Assembly (NCBI GenBank): GCA_943370215.1
Contig: CALRQC020000013.1
Location: 1-64,000 of the forward strand
Direction: 5' to 3'
Length of the DNA stretch: 64,000 nt
Source of the DNA: Niveispirillum sp943370215
Lineage (GTDB): Bacteria; Pseudomonadota; Alphaproteobacteria; Azospirillales; Azospirillaceae
In this document: positions 27,197-36,164 of the stretch, piece after piece
Position numbering within the stretch: the first letter of the stretch is position 1
Layout: each line of letters opens with the position of its first letter
Translations under genes and position numbers: made by a program
The notes under the pieces: generated by a model
The model's input: the letters and a program-made list of their open reading frames with translations, nothing else
Database searches by the model: none
Told to the model about the DNA's origin: nothing

Positions 27197-27586
27197 TTGA
27201 TTAATAGTTTAGACAATCCGCAGAATAAAGAAAGCCTATGTACACACTGATTTATTTCTTTATTACGATGTAGGTTGAGGTTTCAGTCGGTATCATACCA
27301 AACCATTTCCTTTGCAGCGCATCATGTTGCGCAAATGTGACGCCAGGGGTAAATGCGGCAAAGCGCTGTCGGTTGCCTCTGGCGGCGACCCCGGTTTCGC
27401 GTATTGTCCGTTTTGCCTTGTGGCGGGCGATCGACGCCACATCAGGATGGAACCCCGGGCGTGTCTCGCCGATCCGGGGATGATCATCTGAAGCCGGCGT
27501 GCAAGGCACAGCCGGCTTTTTCTTTTGCTTTCAACTGCTTCTGTAAGCCTCTGCTTTGCCCGGCGTTCCGTGCTAGGATCGGTGCC
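27197..27586. other. Structured intergenic region, candidate small RNA
   Basis: No protein gene is supported, but from about 27335 the plus strand is dense with pairable segments: CGCCAGGGG with CCTCTGGCG, TGTGGCG with CGCCACA, CCCCGG with CCGGGG, and finally the terminator hairpin at 27491. No upstream plus-strand gene would need a terminator here, so a free-standing RNA or a leader of the following methyltransferase gene is possible. It fits no RNA family I can name. Confidence 0.4.
27491..27527 (+). terminator. Rho-independent terminator
   Basis: The 8-bp stem AAGCCGGC/GCCGGCTT with a 12-base loop (27491-27518) is followed directly by TTTCTTTTG on the plus strand. On the minus strand no T tract follows, so it acts on plus-strand transcription. 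It ends about 60 bases before the methyltransferase start. Confidence 0.7.
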
Positions 27587-28354
27587 ATGTATACCGATGT
27601 CCTTGACCTGCGCGATTTCTATCAGGGCAGCACCGGCCAGATGGTGCGCCGGCTGATCCGTCGCCGCATCCGCACCCTGTGGCCCGATGTAAAGGGACTG
27701 CGCGTCTTGGGCATCGGCTATGCCACGCCTTATCTGGGCGTGTTCAAGGAAGAGGCGGAACGCGTGATGGCGGTGATGCCGGCCAGCCAGGGCGTCATCG
27801 GCTGGCCGGCGGAAGGGCCGGGTCTGGTGACCCTGGCGGATGAGGCCGAACTGCCTTTCCCGGATATGAGCATCGACCGGGTGCTGCTGATCCACGGGCT
27901 GGAATGCACCGAGGAATTACGGCCGCTGATGCGGGAACTCTGGCGTATCCTGGCAGGCGGTGGGCGGTTGATCACCGTGGCGCCCAATCGGCGTGGCATC
28001 TGGGCCCGTTCTGATCGCACGCCCTTTGGCATGGGCAGCCCGTTTTCCCCGTCGCAGTTGAAGCGGACGCTGCAGGCCAACATGTTTGTCCCGGAGCGGG
28101 AGGATTATGCCCTGTTCCTGCCGCCCACCGAATCGCGCTTCCTGCTGGCCAGTGCCGGCGCGGTGGAGGAAGTGGGGCATCGCTGGTTCCGCGCCTTTGC
28201 CGGGGTGCATATGATCGAGGCATCCAAGCAGATCTATGCCAGTGCCGCCCGTGCCAAGCAGAAGGAACGTCAGCGCCTGCTCTCCCCTGCCGCACAGCCC
28301 GTCTTCGGCCGCATGGCGGCCGAACGGCGGAAGGTGGAGACGGGGGAGGAATAG
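27587..28354 (+). CDS. Class I SAM-dependent methyltransferase
   Basis: A 255-residue protein with a Rossmann-type methyltransferase core. The glycine motif is degenerate (VLGIGYATPYL), followed by the methyltransferase_11-like segments ADEAELPFPDMSIDRVLLIHGLE and LRPLMRELWRILAGGGRLITVAPN. The C-terminal extension with FSPSQLKRTL, a membrane-facing aromatic patch and a Lys/Arg-rich tail is typical of an alphaproteobacterial family of unknown substrate. ATG 27587 begins the conserved MYTDVLDLRDFY; earlier in-frame codons run through the terminator. Confidence 0.85.
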   Translation: MYTDVLDLRDFYQGSTGQMVRRLIRRRIRTLWPDVKGLRVLGIGYATPYLGVFKEEAERVMAVMPASQGVIGWPAEGPGLVTLADEAELPFPDMSIDRVLLIHGLECTEELRPLMRELWRILAGGGRLITVAPNRRGIWARSDRTPFGMGSPFSPSQLKRTLQANMFVPEREDYALFLPPTESRFLLASAGAVEEVGHRWFRAFAGVHMIEASKQIYASAARAKQKERQRLLSPAAQPVFGRMAAERRKVETGEE

Positions 28355-28361
28355 ACCGGCA

Positions 28362-29123
28362 TCACCGCCGGGCGGCGTAGTCCCGCACGGCGTCGCCAAA
28401 GGCCCCCAGCAGGGCGGCATAGGGCGGGTTTTCCCAGAAACGCCATTCCGGGTGCCATTGCACGCCGATGGCAAAGCCGGCCCCTTCCACCCGCACCCCC
28501 TCGATCAGCCCGTCAGGTGCTGTCGCTTCCACCGCCAGCCCGGGGGCCAGCCGGTTGATGCCCTGCTGGTGCAGGGAATTGACCATGATTTCCGTCTGAC
28601 CGGTGATGCGGGCAAAGGCCCCCCCCAGGGTCAGTGTTACCTGATGCACCGGGGCATATTGCACCTCCACCGGTTCATGTTCGGGGTCGCGGTGATCCAT
28701 CAGGCCCGGCACTTCCTGCACGCGCGGGTGCAGCGTGCCGCCCAGGGCGACATTCAGTTCCTGAAAGCCCCGGCAAATGGCGAAAACGGGCAGGCCGCGC
28801 GCCAAAGCGCCCTTCAGCAGCGGCAGGGTGGTGGCGTCGCGGTGCGGGTCCAGCGGCGGGGTCACCATCTCATCCGGCAGGCCGTAATGGGACGGGTGCA
28901 GGTTGCTGGGGCTGCCGGTCAGCAGCAACCCGTCCAGCCGGTCCAGCAACCCCTCCACATCCCACCAGTCACCCAGGGCCGGGATCAATACCGGCTGGCA
29001 GCCGGCGCCATGGCTGACACCCCGGATATATTTGTCGCCGACGACATGGAACGGGTGTTGTCCCAGTTCCCGCGCATCGCAGGACAGGCCGACCAGGGGG
29101 CGATGGGTAGGGGCTTTGGTCAT
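28362..29123 (-). CDS. Gamma-glutamyl-gamma-aminobutyrate hydrolase family protein (class I amidotransferase)
   Basis: A 253-residue peptidase C26 protein, related to PuuD. The nucleophile elbow is PVFAICRGFQELNVALGG with Cys near residue 116. The His of the triad is in GVQWHPEW near 222, followed by Glu. PuuD splits gamma-glutamyl-GABA in putrescine breakdown, but other members act on different gamma-glutamyl compounds and no puu gene is nearby. Its 3' end is convergent with the methyltransferase gene, only 7 bases away. Confidence 0.87.
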   Translation of the reverse strand: MTKAPTHRPLVGLSCDARELGQHPFHVVGDKYIRGVSHGAGCQPVLIPALGDWWDVEGLLDRLDGLLLTGSPSNLHPSHYGLPDEMVTPPLDPHRDATTLPLLKGALARGLPVFAICRGFQELNVALGGTLHPRVQEVPGLMDHRDPEHEPVEVQYAPVHQVTLTLGGAFARITGQTEIMVNSLHQQGINRLAPGLAVEATAPDGLIEGVRVEGAGFAIGVQWHPEWRFWENPPYAALLGAFGDAVRDYAARR

Positions 29124-29181
29124 GGTGCGGGGCTTCCGGTGGTGGCGGTCATTCAGGATGGTACCCGCCCGGCGGTTACCG

Positions 29182-29823
29182 TCAATCCCGCTCCCGCCCC
29201 CGCGTGGGATTGCGGAAATAGAACTGGTCGCGGTCCAGCTTCACGCCGAATTCCGGGTTCTGCAGGGCCACCTCGGTCAGCTTGCCCTGAGCGTCCAGCA
29301 CGCGCCATTTGCGCAGGCCAAAGGGCGCCTCCTCAAACACCAGGGTCAGGCTGCCCAGACCGGGATCTTTTGCCTGCACCAGGGTGATTTCCAGCAACCC
29401 GTCATCACGCGCCACCTGGGTGATCTTGACATCGCCTGACAGGGTGATCTTGTCGCGCAGCAGGAAATCAGCCAGCGTGCTGCCGATGGGGGCATTTTGC
29501 TGCTCCTTCACCTCGGCATCCCAGAAATAGACGAACTTGCCATCGGCAACGATGAAGTTCTCCACCGGGGGGGCGTAACTGATGCGCATCCGGCCCGGCC
29601 GCAGCAGGGTGAAGGTGCCGCGCGCGCTCTGCCCATTATCGGCGGTCTGGATGAAATCCGATTTCAGGCTGGTGATGCCATTCAGATAGGTTTCCGCCTT
29701 GGCCAGCAGGGCAGGCTGATCCGCCGTGGCGACGGCGGTGGCTGCCTGCACCGGGGCCGGCAGGGCAACGGGCAGGGAAAGCAGCGGGGCGGCGGCCAGC
29801 AGGGCCAGAAGGATCTTGCGCAT
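29182..29823 (-). CDS. lolA: Outer membrane lipoprotein carrier protein LolA
   Basis: A 213-residue periplasmic chaperone that carries lipoproteins from LolCDE to the outer membrane. It has a signal peptide to about residue 27, then the LolA fold with LNGITSLKSDFIQTADNGQSARGTFTLL, PGRMRISYAPP and a later KWRVLDAQGKLTEVALQNPE. In many alphaproteobacteria lolA sits beside ftsK; here about 6.3 kb of carbonic anhydrase, transporter and other genes lies between them. Confidence 0.92.
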   Translation of the reverse strand: MRKILLALLAAAPLLSLPVALPAPVQAATAVATADQPALLAKAETYLNGITSLKSDFIQTADNGQSARGTFTLLRPGRMRISYAPPVENFIVADGKFVYFWDAEVKEQQNAPIGSTLADFLLRDKITLSGDVKITQVARDDGLLEITLVQAKDPGLGSLTLVFEEAPFGLRKWRVLDAQGKLTEVALQNPEFGVKLDRDQFYFRNPTRGRERD

Positions 29824-29876
29824 GAAAGCCTTGATAGACGCCGATCATGGCGGATTTAGGGAGGGGGCTTGCGGGG

Positions 29877-30575
29877 TCAGTCCCGCCCGGCATCCACCAG
29901 CGCAGCGGCCGCCGCCGCCAGTCCGCCGCGCGGGCGCAGCCGGGGGCGGATTTGCGGCACCGGGTTGAAATTGCCCGTCGCCTTGTCCAGCACCTGCAGC
30001 TCGGCCCCGCCCACGTCGAACAGCAGCCCTTCCAACTCCAGCTTGCCTTCACGTTCCAGTTCGGCAATCCAGGGGAAGGTGCGGAGATTTTCCAACGACA
30101 ATTTCACCACGGCGCGTTCCAGCAGGGGCAGGTCCACCGGCTGGCCGGGTTCCAGCCCCTGGCGCACGGCGGCCAGCGCCGGATCGGCGATGGACACCCA
30201 CTGGCTGATGAAGTCGGCCTTGGACTGGCTGCGATCATAGGTCAGCGCGGCGACACCGCCGCAGAGCGAATGGCCCATCACCACCACCGATTCCACCCCC
30301 AATTCGCGCACGGCGAATTCCAGGGCGGCAGACGTGCCGTGATAATCCTCGCTGGGCCGGTAAGGGGGCACCAGATTGGCCACGTTGCGGATGACGAACA
30401 GGTCGCCCGGCTGGGTGGCGAAGATCAGGGTGGGATCGACCCGGCTGTCGCAGCAGGTGATCAAGGCCGCCTTCGGCTTCTGTCCGGCCCAGGCCAGGGT
30501 GCGGAACAGGCCGCGCTGTTGACGGAAATTGGTGCGGCGGAATTCCCGGAAACCGTCGATCAGATCCTTCAACAT
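29877..30575 (-). CDS. Beta-class carbonic anhydrase
   Basis: A 232-residue zinc enzyme interconverting CO2 and bicarbonate. The zinc ligands are in ITCCDSRVDP (Cys41, with Asp43 and Arg45 as the catalytic dyad) and in VVMGHSLCGGV (His and Cys near 100). GDLFVIRNVANLVPPY is the usual substrate-pocket stretch. Family length is normal. It precedes lolA on the same strand by about 50 bases but is probably unrelated in function. Confidence 0.93.
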   Translation of the reverse strand: MLKDLIDGFREFRRTNFRQQRGLFRTLAWAGQKPKAALITCCDSRVDPTLIFATQPGDLFVIRNVANLVPPYRPSEDYHGTSAALEFAVRELGVESVVVMGHSLCGGVAALTYDRSQSKADFISQWVSIADPALAAVRQGLEPGQPVDLPLLERAVVKLSLENLRTFPWIAELEREGKLELEGLLFDVGGAELQVLDKATGNFNPVPQIRPRLRPRGGLAAAAAALVDAGRD

Positions 30576-30714
30576 GCGCTCACCCCTGTGACCGTTCGAT
30601 ATCCTTATGGCACCGCACCATGCGCAGGACAGGCGGTTCTTGTCCAGACCGCACCTGTATGGTTTCCCCCTACGTCAATGCAGGGGTCGGTTACCAAATA
30701 ATGACAGTCTCCAG

Positions 30715-31356
30715 TTACAGGGATGCCAGGGAAAGCAGGCCGCCGGCGGCGATCAGCAGCAGGCCGGTACCCCGGTTCAGCCACAAGGTGGCGCGCGGGC
30801 CGGACAGCCGGCGGGCCAGGCTGCGCCCGCCGGTGGCATAGGTCATGATCCAGCCGAACTCGATCACCAGCATGGTGCCGACCAGAATGCCCAGTTGCGG
30901 GCCCAGCGGGCTGGTCATATCGATGAATTGCGGGAAGAAGGCGGCCATGAAGATCAACGCCTTGGGGTTGCTGGCGGTGATCAGCCCGCCCTGCAGCAAC
31001 AGGCCCAGCGGGCGGTTGCTGCGACCGGTGGTCGCATCCTCTGGCTGGTCGCCGGGCTTATCGGCGTCCGGCACCGGTGCGCGCAGCGACTGCACCCCCA
31101 GCCAGACCAGATAGGCAACGCCCACCCATTTGAAGATCGTGAAGGCCAGCGGCGACGCTTTCAGCAGTACGCCCAGCCCCAGGGCCGACAGGGCCGCCAT
31201 CAGCCCCAGCGACAGGCACATGCCAAGCCCACCCCAGGCGGCGCCGACCAGCCCATGACGCACCCCCATGGCCAGCGCCGACAGCATGTTCGGCCCCGGC
31301 GTGGCGGACAGGAAGAAACAGGTGAACAGGAACAGGCCCAGCGTGTGGGAATTCAT
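30715..31356 (-). CDS. LysE family amino acid exporter
   Basis: A 213-residue inner-membrane protein with about six hydrophobic segments. The N-terminal ATPGPNMLSALAMGVRHG is the LysE/RhtB signature, with later FKWVGVAYLVWLGVQSLR and a FLPQFIDMT-like AFFPQFIDMTSPLG. It would export amino acids or derivatives such as homoserine lactones. ATG 31356 is chosen over a TTG seven codons upstream. It follows the MarR gene on the same strand. Confidence 0.88.
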   Translation of the reverse strand: MNSHTLGLFLFTCFFLSATPGPNMLSALAMGVRHGLVGAAWGGLGMCLSLGLMAALSALGLGVLLKASPLAFTIFKWVGVAYLVWLGVQSLRAPVPDADKPGDQPEDATTGRSNRPLGLLLQGGLITASNPKALIFMAAFFPQFIDMTSPLGPQLGILVGTMLVIEFGWIMTYATGGRSLARRLSGPRATLWLNRGTGLLLIAAGGLLSLASL

Positions 31357-31444
31357 CAGGCGTACCCTTATACTCAATCGCCGGCGCCAACGTCCGTTGG
31401 CTTGGCTTCACGCGGCACGGGCCGCGCGGCGGCGGTCGCTGCCG

Positions 31445-31483
31445 TACCAAGCTGCGGTGAATTCACCTCATCGCAGCTTGGTA
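31445..31483. repeat. 12-bp perfect inverted repeat
   Basis: TACCAAGCTGCG (31445-31456) pairs perfectly with CGCAGCTTGGTA (31472-31483) across a 15-base loop, in the gap between marR and lysE. No T tract follows on either strand, so it may be an operator, an RNA structure or a weak terminator. Confidence 0.7.
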
Positions 31484-31511
31484 CTAAAGGACGCGAAGGC
31501 CCCTTTCCCGG

Positions 31512-31973
31512 TCAAGGCAGGCGCAGGGGCACGCGGCTCTGGTCGTTATTGGTATCGACCAGCCGGTGCAGCAAGGTCAGAAAAACGGTCCTTTCCGCCG
31601 GGGGCAGCGGGGCCAGCAGCCTTTCATGGGCGCGGGCTACGGCGGGCCGTACACGGGTCAGCAAGGCCTCCCCCTCCGGCAGGGGATAGAGCAGGCGGGC
31701 GCGCCGGTTGGTGGGATCAACCTCCCGCCGGATCAGCCCGCGCGACTCCAGCCGGTCCAGCACGCCTGTTATGGTGGTCCGGTCCAGGGCGGACCGGCAG
31801 CCTAGCCATGTCTGGTCATGGCCGGGTTCATTCACGATCAGCAGCATCGCCACCAGTTGCGGTGTCGTCAGGTCCAGTCCTTGGGTCTCTTCCAGGAACA
31901 GGGCGGTGGAGATCTGCCACAGGCGCCGGATCAGGTATCCAGGCATCTCTTCCAGGGCCATGTCCTCGCTCAT
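31512..31973 (-). CDS. MarR family transcriptional regulator
   Basis: A 153-residue winged-helix regulator, likely controlling the divergent emrAB genes. It has the MarR core LTTPQLVAMLLIV, then SALDRTTITGVLDRLESRGLIRREVDPTNRRARLL for the recognition helix and wing, and a helical dimer arm. ATG 31973 has GCGAGGATAAAG upstream. The frame continues far upstream across the emrA leader, which is not credible coding. A 16-bp dyad at 32070 lies between the two genes. Confidence 0.9.
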   Translation of the reverse strand: MSEDMALEEMPGYLIRRLWQISTALFLEETQGLDLTTPQLVAMLLIVNEPGHDQTWLGCRSALDRTTITGVLDRLESRGLIRREVDPTNRRARLLYPLPEGEALLTRVRPAVARAHERLLAPLPPAERTVFLTLLHRLVDTNNDQSRVPLRLP

Positions 31974-32069
31974 CGCTTTATCCTCGCTAAGCAATGCACT
32001 CTCTGCATGGTGTGGAGACCAGCCATGCGCGAAGCGCGCTTTTCGCAGAACCATATCATCTTCACCATT

Positions 32070-32085
32070 ATTCAGCATACTGAAT
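32070..32085. promoter_or_regulatory. Candidate MarR operator
   Basis: ATTCAG-CATA-CTGAAT is a perfect dyad with 6-base arms, 50 bases before the emrA start and about 97 bases from the marR start. Size and place match operators bound by MarR-family repressors. Assignment rests on position only. Confidence 0.5.
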
Positions 32086-32135
32086 ATCAGTAGACAGAAA
32101 GTAAGTGGCCCTGCTCTGGCCGAAGGTGAAGCCCC

Positions 32136-33329
32136 ATGTCCAGCGACAATCCGTCTCTCCCGCCCTCTTCTTCGAAACCTCCTCGCCATGAACCCAAATC
32201 GGGGGCGCTGGGCGCGCATATGCGCTCGGCTCTGACCGGGGCGGTGGGGCGGCTGGCCGTGCCCCTGTTCGCGGTGGCCACCGTGATGGCGCTGGTGCTG
32301 GTGGTCTCGGCCCGCTGGGATGGCTGGGTCGGCGGGGCGGATGTGCAGGTGACAGACAATGCCAGCATCCGCGCCGATGTCACCCGGCTGGGCGCGCGGG
32401 TGGCCGGTGCCGTGCGCCATGTCGCGGTGACGGATTATCAGCGGGTCCGCAAAGGCGACCTGTTGCTGGAAATCGACCCCGCCGATTATCAGGCCGATCT
32501 GGCCAAGGCGGAGGCGGGCGTCGCCTCGGCCCAGGCGACACTGGATAATCTGGCCAACCAGATCGCCCTGCAACAGGCCAGCATCGCCCAGGCAGAGGCC
32601 CAGTTGCAGGCCGCGCGGGCCACGCAGCGGCAGGCGGGGCTAGAATCCACCCGCCAGGATGATCTGCTGCACCGGGGGCTGGCCGGCACACGGCAGAAGG
32701 TGGAACAGGCCAGCGCCGACCATGACAAGGCTGCCGCCAATGCCCGCGCGGCAGAGGCCAGCGCCCAGGCGCAGCGCCGCCAACTGGATGTACTGGCTGG
32801 CCAGCAGACGCAACGCACGGCGGAACTGCGCGCGGCAGAGGCAACCCTGCAGGCCGCCCGGCTGAAACTGGCCTATACGCGCGTCACCGCCCCCATGGAC
32901 GGGGTGGTGGGGGAAGCGCAGGTACATGAAGGCGATTATGTCAGCGCCGGCAGCAGCCTGATCAGCCTGGTGCCGCTGCCCGATGTGCATGTGGTGGCCA
33001 ATTACAAGGAAACCCAACTGACCCGCGTGGCCCCCGGTCAGGCGGTGGAAGTGGCGGTGGATATGTTCCCCGGTCAGGTGCTGCGTGGCCATGTCGCCCT
33101 TCTGTCGCCGGCCAGTGGTGCCACCTTTGCCCTGCTGCCGCCGGATAATGCCACGGGCAATTTCACCAAGGTGGTGCAGCGCATTGCTGTGCGGATCGAA
33201 CTGGAACCCGGACAAAAGCTTCTGGAGCGCCTGCGCCCCGGCATGTCGGTGGAAACCCGCATCCTGACCGACAGCACGCCCCTGCCGCTGGACGACAAGG
33301 CGGGCCAGGTGGCAGAGCGCGCATCATGA
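32136..33329 (+). CDS. emrA: HlyD/EmrA family membrane fusion protein
   Basis: A 397-residue periplasmic adaptor. One membrane anchor lies near residues 46-68 (VPLFAVATVMALVLVVSARW). A lipoyl-like domain follows (VTDYQRVRKGDLLLEIDPADY), then a long Ala/Gln-rich coiled coil (about 125-245) and a beta-barrel with TRVTAPMDGVVGEAQVHEGDYV. It would link the EmrB-like pump to an outer-membrane channel and help expel hydrophobic drugs. It is preceded by CGAAGGTGAAG, and its stop overlaps the emrB start. Confidence 0.93.
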   Translation: MSSDNPSLPPSSSKPPRHEPKSGALGAHMRSALTGAVGRLAVPLFAVATVMALVLVVSARWDGWVGGADVQVTDNASIRADVTRLGARVAGAVRHVAVTDYQRVRKGDLLLEIDPADYQADLAKAEAGVASAQATLDNLANQIALQQASIAQAEAQLQAARATQRQAGLESTRQDDLLHRGLAGTRQKVEQASADHDKAAANARAAEASAQAQRRQLDVLAGQQTQRTAELRAAEATLQAARLKLAYTRVTAPMDGVVGEAQVHEGDYVSAGSSLISLVPLPDVHVVANYKETQLTRVAPGQAVEVAVDMFPGQVLRGHVALLSPASGATFALLPPDNATGNFTKVVQRIAVRIELEPGQKLLERLRPGMSVETRILTDSTPLPLDDKAGQVAERAS

Positions 33330-34906
33330 CCAGCCAGCCGATCAGCGCCGGGCCGATTTCCGTCGGCCGCCGCTCCCACCATCCGCTGCTGGCGGTGGTG
33401 GCGGTGCTGCTGGGCGCTTACATGACCAACTTCCACTCAAGGCTGTTTTCCACCGGGCTGGCCGATCTGCGCGGCGCCTTTGGCCTGGGCATGGATGAAG
33501 GGGCGTGGCTGAACAGTGTCGCCATGGCCCCGCAGATTTTCATCGCGCCTTGTGTCGCCTGGCTGGTGGTGGTGTTCGGTGTGCGCCGGGTGCTGGTGGT
33601 GCCGGCCTTTCTCTATGCCTTTCTCTGTCTGGCGATCCCGCTGCTGCGCGATCCCGGCACGCTGCTGGCGCTGCATGTGGTGCAGGGCCTGCTGCTGGGC
33701 CTGTTTGTGCCGGCCACCATCAGCATCATTCTGCGGAACCTGCCGATGAAATGGTGGGCGCCGGCCATTGCCATCTATGTGTTCCGTCAGGCCTTCGCCA
33801 TCAATTCCGGGGTGGAACTGGTGGGGCTTTATGTCGGGCAATGGGGCTGGCAATGGCTCTATTGGCAGGATGTGGTGCTGGCCCCGCTGCTGGCGCTCTG
33901 CGCCTATTACGGGGCGCCGCGTGAACCGGCCAACCGGGAATTGCTGGCAGAGGCCGACTGGGGTGGCATGTTGCTGTTCGGGGCCGGGCTGACCATGCTC
34001 TATATCGGGCTGGATCAGGGCAATCGGCTGGACTGGTTGTCATCGGGTCTGGTGGTGGGGCTGCTGGCCGGCGGCGTGCTGCTGCTGGCCCTGTTCTGCG
34101 TGAATGAGGCGCTGGTGCCGCAGCCCTGGGCCAGTGCCAGCGTGGTGCTGTCGCGCAATATCGGGCTGTTCCTGCTGGTGGCCACGCTTTACACCGTCAC
34201 CTCCATCTCCAATTCCACCCTGATCCCCAATTTCCTGACCAGCGTGGCGCATCTGCGGCCCGAACAGACGGGGCCGCTGCTGCTGCATTACGGGGCCCTG
34301 CCGCTGTTCCTGATGATGCCGCTTTCCGTCTGGCTGCTGGGCCGCATTGATGGGCGGGTGATGATCACCATCGGGCTGGCGGCCTTTGCCCTGGCCGCCT
34401 GGATGGGGACGCGGCTGACCCATGATTGGGGGCCGGGGGATTTCACCGGCATGGTGTTGATCCAGTCGCTGGGCCATTGCTTCACCTTCCTGCCGGTGGT
34501 GTTGCTGTCGCTGGCCAATGTCAACCCGGCCCGCGCCACCGCCATTTCCGCCTATATCCAGGTGCTGCGGGTGGATGGGGTGGCGCTGGCCGGTGCCTTG
34601 ACCAGCACCTGGCTGCGCCAGTCCGAACAGGTGCATTCCAACCTGATCGGCTTGCATGTGGAACAGGGCGATCCCGGCGTGACCGCCCTGTTAAGCCAAT
34701 TGACCCACCGTTTCGCCGGCAGTGCCGGGGATGCCGGGGCCAAGGCGCTTTCCACCCTGTCCGGCTTTGTGCAGCGGGAAGCGACGGTGCTGTCTTATAT
34801 TGACGGGTTCTGGCTCTGCTTCTGGGTGGCGCTGGTGGCCATCCTGCTGACCGCCCTGATCGGCCGGGCCCCGGTCACCCCCTTCACCCCGGCGCGGGGA
34901 CGGTGA
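33326..34906 (+). CDS. emrB: DHA2 family MFS drug efflux pump (EmrB-like)
   Basis: A 526-residue transporter with about 14 hydrophobic segments, as expected for the DHA2 (EmrB/QacA) branch. The first half has the variant TM1 region LGAYMTNFHSRLFSTGLADL and DEGAWLNSVAMAPQI. Large periplasmic loops are short, and the last segment lies near residue 500. It uses the proton gradient for export with EmrA. It overlaps emrA by 4 bases. No outer-membrane channel gene is adjacent. Confidence 0.9.
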   Translation: MTSQPISAGPISVGRRSHHPLLAVVAVLLGAYMTNFHSRLFSTGLADLRGAFGLGMDEGAWLNSVAMAPQIFIAPCVAWLVVVFGVRRVLVVPAFLYAFLCLAIPLLRDPGTLLALHVVQGLLLGLFVPATISIILRNLPMKWWAPAIAIYVFRQAFAINSGVELVGLYVGQWGWQWLYWQDVVLAPLLALCAYYGAPREPANRELLAEADWGGMLLFGAGLTMLYIGLDQGNRLDWLSSGLVVGLLAGGVLLLALFCVNEALVPQPWASASVVLSRNIGLFLLVATLYTVTSISNSTLIPNFLTSVAHLRPEQTGPLLLHYGALPLFLMMPLSVWLLGRIDGRVMITIGLAAFALAAWMGTRLTHDWGPGDFTGMVLIQSLGHCFTFLPVVLLSLANVNPARATAISAYIQVLRVDGVALAGALTSTWLRQSEQVHSNLIGLHVEQGDPGVTALLSQLTHRFAGSAGDAGAKALSTLSGFVQREATVLSYIDGFWLCFWVALVAILLTALIGRAPVTPFTPARGR

Positions 34907-35039
34907 GGGGTGGGGGAAGCGCCGGGCCGGGCCGCCGGTTTTTCCAGGGGTTCGCTTTCTTGGTGCTATTGCATTCGTATTTAAACGCAGTCACTCTTCT
35001 GCCGGACTGCCATCCACGCTTTATCTGAACGGATTGCTC

Positions 35040-35663
35040 ATGCGCTTTCTGCTCTCCGCTGCTGTGACGCTTATGGTCGTGGCCACTGCCGTTGCTCAGC
35101 CAGGGGGCGGATCGGATGGGGCCGCCGCCTGTGCTGTCGATACCGAAAAGATGATGCAGTTGGCGCCGGAGGCGTTTGATCAGGATAGGGAGGGCGGCTG
35201 GCGTCCCCTTGCCGCCCGCCCAGGCTGCGAGAAGGCCAGCGCCAACCTGATCAATATGTATATTGAGCGGAATTGGGGGCAGATTCCGCAGCGCACCCTT
35301 CACGTCATGTATTGGCACGCCGGGCAGATGGAGGCGCTGGCTGGGGATTATCGGCTGGCGATCCCGCTGATGATGGCCAGCGTGGCCCCCACCCAAAGAA
35401 CGCAGGAAATGGGCTTTCACGAATATGCCCAGGGAACCATCGCCTTTCTGAACCGCGATCTGGCGGGATTGCGGGCGGCGCGGCAACGGCTGGCCGCCCT
35501 GCCGGAACCTGCCTGGTTCAAGGAGGAGTTCAAGGAAGCCCCTTCCATTAAATGGCCGGCCAATCTCAATGTTCTCGATGGGTTGATCCGCTGCTTTGAT
35601 GCACCCTATGCCACAGCCTATAGAAATAGCTGCCCGCAGGCGAAGGCGGCACCGTCAAGGTGA
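35040..35663 (+). CDS. Secreted hypothetical protein
   Basis: A 207-residue protein with a clear signal peptide (MRFLLSAAVTLMVVATAVAQ, cleavage near residue 20). The mature part has cysteines near residues 31, 65, 188 and 199 that could pair, and a helical centre (LHVMYWHAGQMEALAGDYRLA) with TPR-like character. No family was recognised. ATG 35040 is used; a TTG two codons upstream is also open. It stands alone between emrB and the globin gene. Confidence 0.65.
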   Translation: MRFLLSAAVTLMVVATAVAQPGGGSDGAAACAVDTEKMMQLAPEAFDQDREGGWRPLAARPGCEKASANLINMYIERNWGQIPQRTLHVMYWHAGQMEALAGDYRLAIPLMMASVAPTQRTQEMGFHEYAQGTIAFLNRDLAGLRAARQRLAALPEPAWFKEEFKEAPSIKWPANLNVLDGLIRCFDAPYATAYRNSCPQAKAAPSR

Positions 35664-35670
35664 CCTGATC

Positions 35671-36072
35671 CTATTCCTCCACATTGCGCATCCAGTCGGC
35701 CAGCGGGGCCAGTGCGCGCAGGATGACCAGCCGGGCCTTCTCGTCCGGCACCGTCTGGTCCAGCGCGCGCTTCATGCATAAAAGCCAGGCATCACGGTCG
35801 GACAGGTTGACCCGGAAACCCATATGGCGGGCGCGCAGCCTTGGGTGGCCGCGTTCGGCCGAATAATCCCCCGGTCCGCCCATCCATTGCGCCAGATAAA
35901 GCTTCAGCACCCGCCGCGTCTCCGTCAGATCGGCGGCATGGATGGCGCGCAGTTCCCGCGCCTCTGGCAGCGTGTCCATCAGGTCGTAAAAACAATCCAC
36001 CAGCCGGTCGACCACCGGCTGCCCGCCAATATGGTCAAAAATGCTGACGGCGCCTTCGGTCTCGCTGCTCAT
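35671..36072 (-). CDS. Group II truncated haemoglobin
   Basis: A 133-residue trHbO-type globin that binds haem and O2 or NO. The proximal His is in RLRARHMGF, the Trp at G8 is in DRDAWLLCM, and the preceding KLYLAQWMGGPGDYSAERGHP is diagnostic of group II. The N-terminal helix starts IFDHIGGQPVVDRLVDCFYD. ATG 36072 gives normal length; the upstream frame adds 32 unlike residues. It may serve in O2 chemistry or NO protection. No partner gene is adjacent. Confidence 0.9.
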   Translation of the reverse strand: MSSETEGAVSIFDHIGGQPVVDRLVDCFYDLMDTLPEARELRAIHAADLTETRRVLKLYLAQWMGGPGDYSAERGHPRLRARHMGFRVNLSDRDAWLLCMKRALDQTVPDEKARLVILRALAPLADWMRNVEE

Positions 36073-36164
36073 GCCTGTATTCCGGTCATCGGCTGGATGG
36101 GGGAAGGTTGCATAGCAGCCGGGGGGAGGGGGCCCTATGTGGCACACCGCCCCAGGCAGCAGCC

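Noticed and set aside
27197..27586. 6S RNA, SRP RNA or a SAM riboswitch in the structured gap
   Set aside because: The conserved sequence signatures of these classes are not visible, so only an unassigned candidate RNA is reported.
28362..29123. Putrescine catabolism (puu) locus
   Set aside because: Only the amidotransferase-family gene is present; no other puu gene flanks it.
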